Shown piece by piece: positions 50,200 to 58,497 of a stretch of DNA of 64,000 bases. The DNA is taken from the NCBI RefSeq assembly GCF_029835735.1, contig NZ_JAOEAL010000003.1, positions 86,287-150,286 on the forward strand, in the 5' to 3' direction. The DNA comes from Shewanella sp. GD04112. GTDB lineage: Bacteria; Pseudomonadota; Gammaproteobacteria; Enterobacterales; Shewanellaceae. Within the stretch, counting starts at the first letter, position 1. Each line of letters opens with the position of its first letter. Position numbers and translations under genes: made by a program. The notes under the pieces are model-generated. The model did no database searches. It had not been told where the DNA came from and was given only the letters and a program-made list of their open reading frames with translations.

Positions 50200-50299
50200 T
50201 TAAAACTTCCCTTAAAAAAGAAACCTATCTCATGCGTTTTTGGATTATAACTCACTGATTTAAGCCCCGCTTAAAACACATGGTCTAGCAATTAAAGAA

Positions 50300-50325
50300 G
50301 GGTTTGTATCACGCGATACAAACCC
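50300..50325 (-). terminator. Terminator of the RHH-like gene
   Basis: GGGTTTGTATC / GATACAAACCC, perfect 11-bp arms with a 4-base loop. On the minus strand TTCTTTAATT follows. Confidence 0.8.
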
Positions 50326-50391
50326 TGAAACTTGCCTCTTTTACAAGGATAAACAAGTGGTTGCGTTACAATCAGCTGTGGTGCCAATTTG

Positions 50392-50961
50392 TTATATTTC
50401 TTCTGAATTTGCCTGCTCTTTATATGCTGTAATCAAGAAATCAACTGCCTCACTGTATGTCTCAGTGCCGATGGTTTGCATTAATTCTTGCAGAGCTTCT
50501 ACCACATCGTTGCTAAGAGGAATGCGTTTTATCGTTGCCCGTTTCTTAATTTGAGCCATTTTTTGGCGCACTTTTCTCCATTCATCAATTGAAATATAGG
50601 CAACAATATCCTCATTTATTGCCACCAAATCATGCAAATAAAATTGTGCTTGGGACTCATATTTCTGGTGCAGAACGCTCCAAAAATGAAGCAGTTTCAG
50701 TCGTGTTTTTTTCAAATGCTCAAGGCAATGAACAGCAGAATAAGTAGAGTTAAGCGCATTCTTCCTGATCATCAAATCCGCATAAAAGTAGTCGTGGCTA
50801 AACACCGTCTTAAGAAGATCCTCATAGGCCACCATATCTGCAACGCTCAATAACGGTAGCAAGGCACCACTGCCCGAAGCTGGCCAATAGCCTTCATACT
50901 CCAACAGGTCATTATCAAATAGTTCGGTCAGTTTTTTATCAACATCGTCATTACGCTTCAC
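50392..50961 (-). CDS. Putative ribbon-helix-helix-type regulator
   Basis: 189 residues. The long helical N-terminal part is unassigned. The last ~50 residues (TIKRIPLSNDVVEALQELMQ, TYSEAVDFLITAYKE) have the strand-helix-helix look of ribbon-helix-helix DNA-binding domains. Directly upstream are two copies of an 18-bp sequence with a perfect palindrome, as expected for autoregulation. It could control copy number, partition or the Cre-like recombinase region. Confidence 0.5.
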   Translation of the reverse strand: MKRNDDVDKKLTELFDNDLLEYEGYWPASGSGALLPLLSVADMVAYEDLLKTVFSHDYFYADLMIRKNALNSTYSAVHCLEHLKKTRLKLLHFWSVLHQKYESQAQFYLHDLVAINEDIVAYISIDEWRKVRQKMAQIKKRATIKRIPLSNDVVEALQELMQTIGTETYSEAVDFLITAYKEQANSEEI

Positions 50962-50984
50962 AACTACACTCCATTTTCTTAATC

Positions 50985-51002
50985 TTCAAATGGTGTCACC
51001 AT
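50985..51002. promoter_or_regulatory. Operator candidate, copy 1 (TTCAAATGGTGTCACCAT)
   Basis: Contains ATGGTG-T-CACCAT, an exact palindrome, 24 bp upstream of the RHH-like gene start. Confidence 0.65.
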
Positions 51003-51047
51003 TTGGAATTAATTCATTAAACACCACACCCGTTACCCGTGTCTAGT

Positions 51048-51065
51048 TTCAAATGGTGTCACCAT
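51048..51065. promoter_or_regulatory. Operator candidate, copy 2 (TTCAAATGGTGTCACCAT)
   Basis: Exact second copy, 63 bp from the first in the same orientation. Confidence 0.65.
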
Positions 51066-51559
51066 GCAGAATTATGAGAACTAACACTGGTTACTATCAT
51101 TTTGCGGAAATCAAACCGAACTCATGCAAAAGTGGTATCTCCGAAAACTTTAATGACAAAGGTCATATTTTTGCGATTTTTGACGCTCTCTTAAAAAATC
51201 GAATCTGGTAGTACCAGTAAATATTTTACTGGGTATAATTACACTTATACACAATAATAAGACACAGGGTTTACACTCGGTCGATTTGCAGAATGCAATT
51301 CGTTACGCCTTACCAACAATCTTCACGCGATTTTAGGGTTGTAGGTTCCGCATACGATTCGGATTGATGAAAGCATTTCCGAACTGAGCCCCTGCAGCTA
51401 AGGTGCAGCCGCTGGCCAGCTGAGCTAATAAATGGTGGTATCAAATAGTACCCGGCATGGGTTATTTAATTAATTTGCAATAAACAAAAACATAATAAAT
51501 TTTAAGTTGTTTAATTTATTTAATAGCATTAGGCCAACATTTAATTATGACGGCTTTCC
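51066..51559. other. Gene-free region with palindromes upstream of the Cre-like recombinase unit
   Basis: No gene. It holds CTGGTA-G-TACCAG (51205-51217) overlapping CCAGTAAA-TAT-TTTACTGG (51214-51232), then TGGGTATAAT as a possible -10 region. Further on are CTGCA-GCTAAGG-TGCAG (51392-51408) and GCTGGCCAGC (51411-51420). The minus strand at 51416-51428 reads TTAGCTCAGCTGG, like a tRNA D-arm. The last 80 bp are very AT-rich. Confidence 0.5.
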
Positions 51560-52168
51560 ATGTACGATATAGGTGTTAATTTGATATTTGGATTTGAATT
51601 AAAGGTTGACGGAAAAGTTAGTGATGAACTGATTGATCTTATTAACGAGTCTGCACCTCATGGTGTTAGGTTGTTAAATAAGACCGTAAAACATCCACTT
51701 CTTTTAGAGTTAGATATAAAAAGTTTTAAACCCTGTTTCGAGGTCTACGAGAAGGTTTGGCGGGATATTGAAATATACGTCGCTGACCACTTGAGTGAAA
51801 TTAAGAATTTATCTGCCACTAAGCAGATTGGAGCCATTAAGGATTCCATTTTAAAGCTCGATTTGTTCAATACATTAATGAGCGAACACAAAAAGGATTT
51901 AAAAGATGGTTTGGAGATCAAGTTCTTTACAAGAAAAAATCCAAATGTGCTTATGCATGGGGTGCTTATAGCCATTGTGCCGCCATTTTCAACGGTCTAT
52001 AGCGTGCTATCGACGAAGATTTATGATTACCGATTTAAGAATAATTTCAAAAATATCAACAAACTAAGCCAAAACAAGCTTATGTATCTTGTAATGGAGA
52101 AAGCTACCTCCAATAACAAGAAGCCTTCACTGTACTGCATAGATGCAGAACAGATACTTTGGAACTAA
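51560..52168 (+). CDS. Hypothetical protein upstream of the Cre-like recombinase
   Basis: 202 residues, no signal peptide; one weakly hydrophobic stretch (GVLIAIVPPFSTVYSVLS). Lys- and Asn-rich, low GC. No family recognised. It lies 12 bp upstream of the recombinase gene, so the two are likely cotranscribed. Confidence 0.55.
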   Translation: MYDIGVNLIFGFELKVDGKVSDELIDLINESAPHGVRLLNKTVKHPLLLELDIKSFKPCFEVYEKVWRDIEIYVADHLSEIKNLSATKQIGAIKDSILKLDLFNTLMSEHKKDLKDGLEIKFFTRKNPNVLMHGVLIAIVPPFSTVYSVLSTKIYDYRFKNNFKNINKLSQNKLMYLVMEKATSNNKKPSLYCIDAEQILWN

Positions 52169-52180
52169 ATGGTGAGCTGA

Positions 52181-53386
52181 ATGGAATCTAACGATAAAAA
52201 AGTGTACCAAGTCGCCGTGATGGAGAGTGAACCAAGTAATACTAAATCTGGTGATATTGTACTGCAAACTCGCTTTGCGTCTATTCCAGTCAAATGCGTA
52301 TATAGAGACTTCGATAGTGATGGAACCATCATTTATGAAAAGGAGTTTTTTAGATTTATCACAGAATACCTAATTGACAAAATATCAGCGCCACCTCAGG
52401 TTTTAGCTATTAGTTCAGCAGGTGAGAGGGTACTAACGGATGATTTAGTCAGTAAAGTAAATCGCTGGTTTAAGATAGTGGAAAATAAATACGCAAGAAA
52501 CTCAGTAATATCGTTAAATTCAGATTTATCAGAATACTTTGATATTTGCAAAAAACAAAACCAATCTCCATTTTTTATTATTGACGCGCAAATTGCTACA
52601 GTTATCAATATTTTCTCAATTGGCAGAAAATCGTCCACTATTAGTCGATTCATAAATTCAGTATCTAGGCTGTTAAGCGGCTGCGGCCTTCACAATCCAA
52701 CTAATGATGAACTGGTTAAAGCTGCGGTAAAGAAAATTAAAAACACCATTGGCGAAGAACAGAATCAAGCGGCACCCCTGACGCTCGACCTAGTAAAAGA
52801 GTTTTGCAATGATTGGCAAAACAATAGCAACCCCAAAGAGCTGCGCGATATGCTTGTTATATCACTACTGTTTGAATGCATATTGCGTCGCAGCGAGCTA
52901 ATCAATGTAAAAGTAACTGACTTCGGTGAAACTCCAAACCCTGCAGGTGGATCACATTATTCGTTGCTTATAACGCGCCTGAAAACCGACAGAACAGGCA
53001 AAGAAATCAGGGCGTTACCCATATCAAAACGATGTTGGGGTATTTGCCAAAAATACGTACTCCTATGTGGGCTAGAAAGCGGCTCTCTTATCCGCTCATT
53101 CAAAGTAAATGGCAAACCAAAAGAACAAGCTATATCCAAGAGCGGTGTTGATAATATTCTAAAATCGGCTTCAAAAACCCTAAACCTTCCTGCAAACGCA
53201 CTGCTTTCAAGTCACTCTGGCCGTGTTGGGGCTATTCAGGCTTTAGTTAAAGGAAATACCGCTACTGCTCTAATACAACTTAACGCAGGGCTTAAATCAG
53301 CCACTATGGTATCGCGTTATTCGCGTCGAATTGATGGTGAAAATCTTCCAATGGCGGCGATTCTTAACGACAGCGACGACGAATAA
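52181..53386 (+). CDS. Cre-like tyrosine recombinase
   Basis: 401 residues. The C-terminal domain follows Cre closely: LLFECILRRSELINVKVTDF (box I Arg), TRLKTDRTGKEIRALP (Lys), LLSSHSGRVGAIQAL (Cre reads HSARVGA), then MVSRYSRRIDGENLPMAAIL with the Tyr. The position of Cre Trp315 (AGGW) is Leu here (NAGL). Cre and relatives resolve plasmid multimers at palindromic sites, which suits an extrachromosomal element. The N-terminal 180 residues are divergent. Confidence 0.85.
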   Translation: MESNDKKVYQVAVMESEPSNTKSGDIVLQTRFASIPVKCVYRDFDSDGTIIYEKEFFRFITEYLIDKISAPPQVLAISSAGERVLTDDLVSKVNRWFKIVENKYARNSVISLNSDLSEYFDICKKQNQSPFFIIDAQIATVINIFSIGRKSSTISRFINSVSRLLSGCGLHNPTNDELVKAAVKKIKNTIGEEQNQAAPLTLDLVKEFCNDWQNNSNPKELRDMLVISLLFECILRRSELINVKVTDFGETPNPAGGSHYSLLITRLKTDRTGKEIRALPISKRCWGICQKYVLLCGLESGSLIRSFKVNGKPKEQAISKSGVDNILKSASKTLNLPANALLSSHSGRVGAIQALVKGNTATALIQLNAGLKSATMVSRYSRRIDGENLPMAAILNDSDDE

Positions 53387-53632
53387 AATTGAATTGATTA
53401 CTGCAAAATAATATCGGTCCATTTGATGCAATCATTTCACAACTGGCATATTGATACCGGTGATCAAATGCGACATACGCAAAAAATCTACAAAGATATA
53501 CTCGGCAGATTCAGAAATTGTTACCTATAACCGCCTCAAAAATTCAATGACTTGCTATATTCACGCTCATTAATGGCGAGGCTGCTTTCAATCGCGGTCA
53601 TTGAGAATGTTCCAGGCATGGCGAGATAATTA

Positions 53633-54082
53633 ATGAGAATACAAGGCGTTGTTAAGTGGTTTAGCGTCCCGCAAGGCTTCGGGTTTATTACCTCTATAAC
53701 AGAAGGAACTGACCACTATTTTCACGTAAGCGATGTAATTGGATCTGCGTTACCCGAAATTGGAGACAAAGTTACTTTTGAAACCATATCCACCCCAAAG
53801 GGCTTAAGAGGCAAAAGAGTTGAACTCAAGCAAAAGCAAAGTAGCCAGATCGACTGCCCTAAATGTGAGCGTAAAATTACCCCTAGACTTGTCATAGTCA
53901 AAGGTGAAGCTAATCACTCACTTTGCCCTTACTGTGGTGGAAGGGTAAAAAACTTCTATAAGCCCGGCATTTTGAGCGCAATTCCATACTATTTGGGCTA
54001 CCTGTCAGGACGATACCCAAAACAGTTTTACGGCACCATACTCGCCGCTCTCGTATTGCACTATGTAATCTCAAAATTTTGA
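53633..54082 (+). CDS. Cold-shock domain protein fused to zinc ribbon and membrane segment
   Basis: 149 residues. The N-terminal cold-shock domain (GVVKWFSVPQGFGFITS, DHYFHVSDV) has the RNP1-like and RNP2-like strands. A zinc ribbon (CPKCERKITP ... CPYCGGRV, residues ~80-108) follows, then a C-terminal hydrophobic helix (GTILAALVLHYVISKF). CSDs bind single-stranded nucleic acids. Anchoring one to the membrane is unusual. Confidence 0.78.
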   Translation: MRIQGVVKWFSVPQGFGFITSITEGTDHYFHVSDVIGSALPEIGDKVTFETISTPKGLRGKRVELKQKQSSQIDCPKCERKITPRLVIVKGEANHSLCPYCGGRVKNFYKPGILSAIPYYLGYLSGRYPKQFYGTILAALVLHYVISKF

Positions 54083-54085
54083 TAA

Positions 54086-54358
54086 GCATCTTTTGATTGG
54101 TCACTAATAGCTAAGGATTATTATGACATTGACTTTAGATTATCCTTTACTAATTCAAACCTTGATTCAATTTCAACTAAACTGACACCAGTCCAGAGCG
54201 ACAACACCAAGCTCGATGTAACAAAATTAGACAAGTCGGCACTACAGTATCTTGTCGAACAATGCGTAGAAGTAAGAACCGGACAGTTTAAGACTTCCGA
54301 TATCGAGAAACTAAACAAAAGGGCTTGCTTGAAGGAAATAACTGGTTTGAACTTGTAA
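54086..54358 (+). pseudogene. Open frame without a standard start, possible gene fragment
   Basis: 90 codons open between two stops (SLIAKDYYDIDFRLSFTNSN ... DIEKLNKRACLKEITG), ending just before a terminator, with protein-like composition. An ATG in another frame at 54122 gives only 20 codons. Either a frameshift removed the start or it begins at a non-standard codon. Confidence 0.35.
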
Positions 54359-54362
54359 CAGA

Positions 54363-54385
54363 AGGAGCCATTAGGCTCCTTTTTT
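54363..54385. terminator. Terminator between convergent units
   Basis: AGGAGCC-ATTA-GGCTCCT followed by TTTTT on the + strand. Confidence 0.85.
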
Positions 54386-54389
54386 ACAT

Positions 54390-54656
54390 CTATCCCATAA
54401 TGGACTTAATCACGCTATCGCTAACACCTTGCTCTTTGAGTCGCTTTAGCGTTTGCTTGACTAATTCTGCTTGCCGCTTCGTATCTGCTTCTTGATTGTC
54501 AATTTCCTGAATCATTTCCTCAACGGCACAGCTAAATACCTGCTTAGCTTTTTCTAATTGCGCTTTCGACAGCCCTGATAGAAGGGCTTTCACTCCCCGG
54601 ACTGTATTCAGTTGCTTAATCATCGTTTCGCGAGCTTCATCACTCAGTTTTGCCAT
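54390..54656 (-). CDS. H-NS-family oligomerisation-domain protein without DNA-binding domain
   Basis: 88 residues from ATG 54656, preceded on its strand by GGAGGGAATACCC. LNTVRGVKALLSGLSKAQLE, KAKQVFSCAVEEM, then a coiled region (DTKRQAELVKQTLKRLKEQG) and VSDSVIKSIMG. This matches the N-terminal dimerisation and coiled-coil part of H-NS-like proteins. It ends where the linker and the (T)x(Q)GR DNA-binding domain would begin. Truncated H-NS forms can antagonise full H-NS by forming mixed oligomers; a similar role here is inference. Confidence 0.55.
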   Translation of the reverse strand: MAKLSDEARETMIKQLNTVRGVKALLSGLSKAQLEKAKQVFSCAVEEMIQEIDNQEADTKRQAELVKQTLKRLKEQGVSDSVIKSIMG

Positions 54657-54745
54657 GGGTATTCCCTCCAAATTTATTCCGCGCCTAATCTGAAATGATT
54701 GCCGGGTTATGTCAAATTAGCCGTAGAATATTTAGGGGAAATCTC

Positions 54746-56809
54746 ATGCTCGGATTTTTAAAAAACACCAAATTAGAAGCAGCAAAACAGCCACCAATTG
54801 TAAAAGCAAATCCCAAAAAGGCTAACGACGGCTGGTACACAGCTGTAGCGCCAAGCGAGTGGGAAAAGATCAACGAACACGTTATTAACACTATCTACCG
54901 TGGGGTTCGATTAGAGCCGCACCATACTCAAACCTACTACACGGCAGCAATCAGCAAACTGGCTAGGTATATTCAAGCGTTTCCAGCATCAGAGTATAAC
55001 CATCATTCATCGGCAGGTGGATTGCTTGAACACACATTAGAAGTGGCTAAGAACACGGTGATGTACCGCCGTGAAGTTCTGTATTCAGAAAATGGTAAGG
55101 AGACTGAAATAGAAGAACAGGCAGACGTATTTGCATACGCTTGCTTTACCGCCAGTCTCATGCATGACATTGGTAAAATTATTACTGACATTGAGGTTGT
55201 TTACCGCAAATCGGAAAGTGACAAACCAAGAATGTGGAACCCACTCTATGAGGCCATTCCAATTGGGGCTCAGTATAAATTCAGATACAACCCGCATCGC
55301 ATAAGTGGCGTTCATGAATTGGCTGGCCAAATGCTCACCACTGCATTGATCCCCATGGAAGGCATCATTTGGATTAAGAGCTATCCAAAACTATGGCTTA
55401 AATGGATTAGCTGCATTGCTGGTGATCATGCTAAAGGAGGTGAAGTATCAAAGGTCGTAAAATTTGCTGACTCAGCCTCAGCAGCAAATAACTTTACAGG
55501 CCAATCCAGCTTGGCCAGCAAAATCGAAGCTGGTGAAAAAGTGGCTAACAGTGGCCACGGAGCTGCCGAGATATTACTTAAGGCAATGCGTCAGGCTATC
55601 GAGAGCGGCGATTTACCCCTTAACCGTATTGGCGGCGCGGGATGGTGCCATGGCGATACTGTTTATATGGTTTCGCAAAGGACTGTGCAGGCGTGTAGGC
55701 ATATTGCACGTTCAACAGGGTTTAGCGCATTACCTGAGAATGATGTCACCTTATTTGCACTACTGTGCGATGCTGGAATTGCAACTCGCCACCCAGTAAC
55801 CAACGACCTAGTACACACCTTGGAGATCACAGCTAATAAAGCTGATAAGCAGTGGAAAGGGGAATTGACGTTTTTATCAATCTCCAAATCGGTCTTAGAC
55901 CCTCAGAACGTGCTGAACCTGACTAACGATAACGAGATTAAGCTAAATGATTTAACTCAAATCAAAGGTAAAAACGCTAAAGCAAACCCGGGATCTGAAT
56001 TGGTGCCTGGGACAAATACGAATGAATCTGTAGACAGCAAACCCGCTCTGTTTGAGTCAGTTGATAAGAGCTCTGGCGAGGTCATAAAACAACCACAACC
56101 CAATGTTGCAGAAGAAAGTAACGAACCAGACTTTTTTAGTGCCTTTATGAGTTCAACTGCCAATCTCAAGAAAAGTGATGAATCAGAAACTAAGTTTCTA
56201 GCTACTCGGCCAATTAAACCTGCAGAACCCTCATTTAACCATCAAAACTCAGCAACCATGGCAAGCAATGAACAATCGCCACCCAGTTCACACGTAGCAA
56301 ATTCAGAGCTAATACAACAACCAGAGGAAACAACCCAAACGTCTGCACTTCCGCGATTCCAACCTACGAAAGTTGATAAAAAGTCACTCGATCAAGCCTT
56401 GAATCCGTTTGGATTTGGGATTGGGAAAACAGCTGGTAGCGTAATTCAAGATACTGAAAGTGTTGGTCAGCAGTTTCTAACTTGGCTAAGTGACTCGATA
56501 AGAGCTAGGGCGCTACCGTTTAACGATTTCGGGTCATATTGCTTTATGGTTCGGGACGGTGTGTTTGTTTCGTCCCCTAACATATTTGACGCATACTCCG
56601 AGTCATTGGGTAGTCAGGTCAATCGTAATGAGATTATCGAGGAATTACGCAAGCGAGCCCTACTACAAACGGCCTTTGAAGGTGCTATGAGAAAATTAAC
56701 CTTATCCAATGAAAGTAAAACGGTATTAGATGGGATTCTAATCAAACATGAGGCCGTTCACACGCAACATGAAAAAAGACTCAATAGCTCAATTGCAACA
56801 CTACTGTAG
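54746..56809 (+). CDS. traI: MobH-family relaxase TraI
   Basis: About 687 residues from ATG 54746, after AGGGGAAATCTC. The TraI_2 domain holds EYNHHSSAGGLLEHTLEVAK (residues ~82-101, the H-x-x-x-G-G-L-L-x-H-T MobH signature) and SLMHDIGKIITDIEV (HD motif, near 138). IAGDHAKGGEVSKVVKFADSAS follows near 230. The C-terminal ~130 residues are the TraI_2_C winged-helix region (FLTWLSDSIRARALPFNDFG, RDGVFVSSPNIFDAY), after a variable Ser/Gln/Pro linker. It nicks the transfer origin and pilots the strand. oriT itself was not located. Confidence 0.93.
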   Translation: MLGFLKNTKLEAAKQPPIVKANPKKANDGWYTAVAPSEWEKINEHVINTIYRGVRLEPHHTQTYYTAAISKLARYIQAFPASEYNHHSSAGGLLEHTLEVAKNTVMYRREVLYSENGKETEIEEQADVFAYACFTASLMHDIGKIITDIEVVYRKSESDKPRMWNPLYEAIPIGAQYKFRYNPHRISGVHELAGQMLTTALIPMEGIIWIKSYPKLWLKWISCIAGDHAKGGEVSKVVKFADSASAANNFTGQSSLASKIEAGEKVANSGHGAAEILLKAMRQAIESGDLPLNRIGGAGWCHGDTVYMVSQRTVQACRHIARSTGFSALPENDVTLFALLCDAGIATRHPVTNDLVHTLEITANKADKQWKGELTFLSISKSVLDPQNVLNLTNDNEIKLNDLTQIKGKNAKANPGSELVPGTNTNESVDSKPALFESVDKSSGEVIKQPQPNVAEESNEPDFFSAFMSSTANLKKSDESETKFLATRPIKPAEPSFNHQNSATMASNEQSPPSSHVANSELIQQPEETTQTSALPRFQPTKVDKKSLDQALNPFGFGIGKTAGSVIQDTESVGQQFLTWLSDSIRARALPFNDFGSYCFMVRDGVFVSSPNIFDAYSESLGSQVNRNEIIEELRKRALLQTAFEGAMRKLTLSNESKTVLDGILIKHEAVHTQHEKRLNSSIATLL

Positions 56810-56852
56810 GAAAATTGACAAACGCAATTAAAGTGACGAGCGTCAATAAAAT

Positions 56853-56880
56853 GGTGTGATTAATAATCACACCATTTTTT
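56853..56880 (+). terminator. Intrinsic terminator after traI
   Basis: GGTGTGATTA-A-TAATCACACC followed by ATTTTTT. The remaining ~200 bp to the next gene are AT-rich with no clear feature. Confidence 0.88.
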
Positions 56881-57094
56881 ATACCTTTAAATTGGGTTTG
56901 TGAATCAGGTCAAGAATTATTTCAAAATTAACCAAAATGTAATCTTGCGTTCACTAACTTTATTGACTGCCATTAACGTCGATTTTCATAGTTAACATTG
57001 TGAAACATTAGTGAGACTGAACTTTATAATAATTAGCATTGTTTAATTAAGTTCGTAAACTTCTTTTTAATTTTAATGGATTCCAGAGATAAAA

Positions 57095-57973
57095 ATGAAA
57101 ACGGTTATACATCGAGTAGAAAACTTGTTAAAGGAAAAGCAAACTGTAAATAACAGAATTCAAGTAGCAATTGATATTAGAGCAATATCCAAGTCGTTAC
57201 TTCGTGAAGGGACAACCCCAACGTATCAACTATTTTCAGAGCTATTTTCCAGTGTAAATCCGTTTATGTGCAAGGCAAGTTATCACCGATATGTGACAAT
57301 TGGATTGGTAGCTGACACCCTGCAAGGTTCATGTCATTTCACGACATTCAATGGCGTTTATGAAATTGCAAAAATCGTAGGATCAGACCGAGATAAGTTA
57401 ATTAAGGTTCTAACTGCGGCACAGTCAAAAAGCCCAATTGTGGTTACAGATAAACAGATACTTGCCGAACTAAAATCCTTGAATACAGGTTCGACAATCG
57501 AAGTGGTTAGCCAATTCCAAAGCAGAATAGACGAGTTCTGCAGTGGTATGTCTAATGTCATAAAACATTCATCTGAATGTACCAATCATTTTATTGTTGA
57601 TTTCAATTCAGAAATTGCTAAAACAATTTTAAGCCACGAAAAGGACTCTGGCGATATAAACTGGCTAAACAATTCATCTTCTATTTTCTGGTCGTTACTA
57701 CATCATTCATCAGTGCTGACCAATAAGAAAAACCTTTTCGCAGCTCAGAAAATTACTGACCTATATAACGATTGCACAGGCGATTCATTCACAGCTGATC
57801 TCAGCCTGATTTGGAACCGCTTCTTCACCATTCTAATGACCGAAAGCGGTAACGATAAATTCGCTGCATTACGTACTCCATCTGAGGGGCAAATGGTCAG
57901 CAAATATATGTCGATGATTGAGTATACGAAGGCTAATCCTGCAATCAAAATTGCTATGGCCAGACTGAGCTAA
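57095..57973 (+). CDS. Hypothetical protein at the start of the DUF2857/TIGR03761 unit
   Basis: 292 residues; soluble and helical. The N-terminus (NNRIQVAIDIRAISKSLLRE) and 'FNGVYEIAKIVGSDRDKLIK' look nucleic-acid-binding in character, but I recognise no family. In related G-type elements a ParB-like or replication-associated gene often occupies this place; nothing here proves that. It lies 11 bp before the next gene, so it is part of an operon. Confidence 0.6.
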   Translation: MKTVIHRVENLLKEKQTVNNRIQVAIDIRAISKSLLREGTTPTYQLFSELFSSVNPFMCKASYHRYVTIGLVADTLQGSCHFTTFNGVYEIAKIVGSDRDKLIKVLTAAQSKSPIVVTDKQILAELKSLNTGSTIEVVSQFQSRIDEFCSGMSNVIKHSSECTNHFIVDFNSEIAKTILSHEKDSGDINWLNNSSSIFWSLLHHSSVLTNKKNLFAAQKITDLYNDCTGDSFTADLSLIWNRFFTILMTESGNDKFAALRTPSEGQMVSKYMSMIEYTKANPAIKIAMARLS

Positions 57974-57984
57974 GGTGAATTTGG

Positions 57985-58281
57985 ATGAAAAATGATGAAC
58001 AACGCGAAGCTATGGAGCTGATAGCAAAACATATTTTCGATATGTTTTACAAAATCAAACAGGTCGCGGCTACACATGCAGCCTACAACCCCAAACGACT
58101 AGCAGAAAAATTCGGAATCAGTCTTGAACTGGCCAAACGCCTACCTAGAGCAAGTGTCACTTTGCCATTGATTAAGCAGGTCTTAGAGCAGAAGGGTTAC
58201 ACGCATCACCCAGTATTACAACAATGTAGTCGAGAAGAATTTTTAATTGCTGTTCTCGATGCAGCTAAAGACGAGGATTAA
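57985..58281 (+). CDS. Small helical protein of the DUF2857 unit
   Basis: 98 residues; KRLAEKFGISLELAKRLPRA resembles a helix-turn-helix, with FGIS.ELA as in the following proteins. Closely packed operon (spacing 3 bp to the next gene). Function unknown. Confidence 0.6.
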   Translation: MKNDEQREAMELIAKHIFDMFYKIKQVAATHAAYNPKRLAEKFGISLELAKRLPRASVTLPLIKQVLEQKGYTHHPVLQQCSREEFLIAVLDAAKDED

Positions 58282-58284
58282 TCA

Positions 58285-58494
58285 ATGCAACACAAGTTTA
58301 TTTCCTCTCTGGCAAGAGATACTGCCGCATTAATTTATTCTGCGATGGAGACTGAAAATTTTATTTTCTTGAAGATGCTTGGAATCACTACAGAGGAAGC
58401 AACTGAGATCATCGAGCTTGCTAATTCGCACTCACACCCCGAGGAAATGAACAAGCCTTTATTCCAAAAAGTTATGCCTGTCAGGTTGGATTGA
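58285..58494 (+). CDS. Very small protein resembling the DUF2857 N-terminus
   Basis: 69 residues: NFIFLKMLGITTEEATEIIE resembles ARNEAVLAMFGVDRETACLL in the next protein. It may be a duplicated half-domain. Function unknown. Confidence 0.55.
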   Translation: MQHKFISSLARDTAALIYSAMETENFIFLKMLGITTEEATEIIELANSHSHPEEMNKPLFQKVMPVRLD

Positions 58495-58497
58495 TCT

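Noticed and set aside
51375..51430. Functional tRNA gene
   Set aside because: The D stem does not close, no acceptor stem or T-arm stem is found and the anticodon loop lacks U33; kept only as a possible relic.
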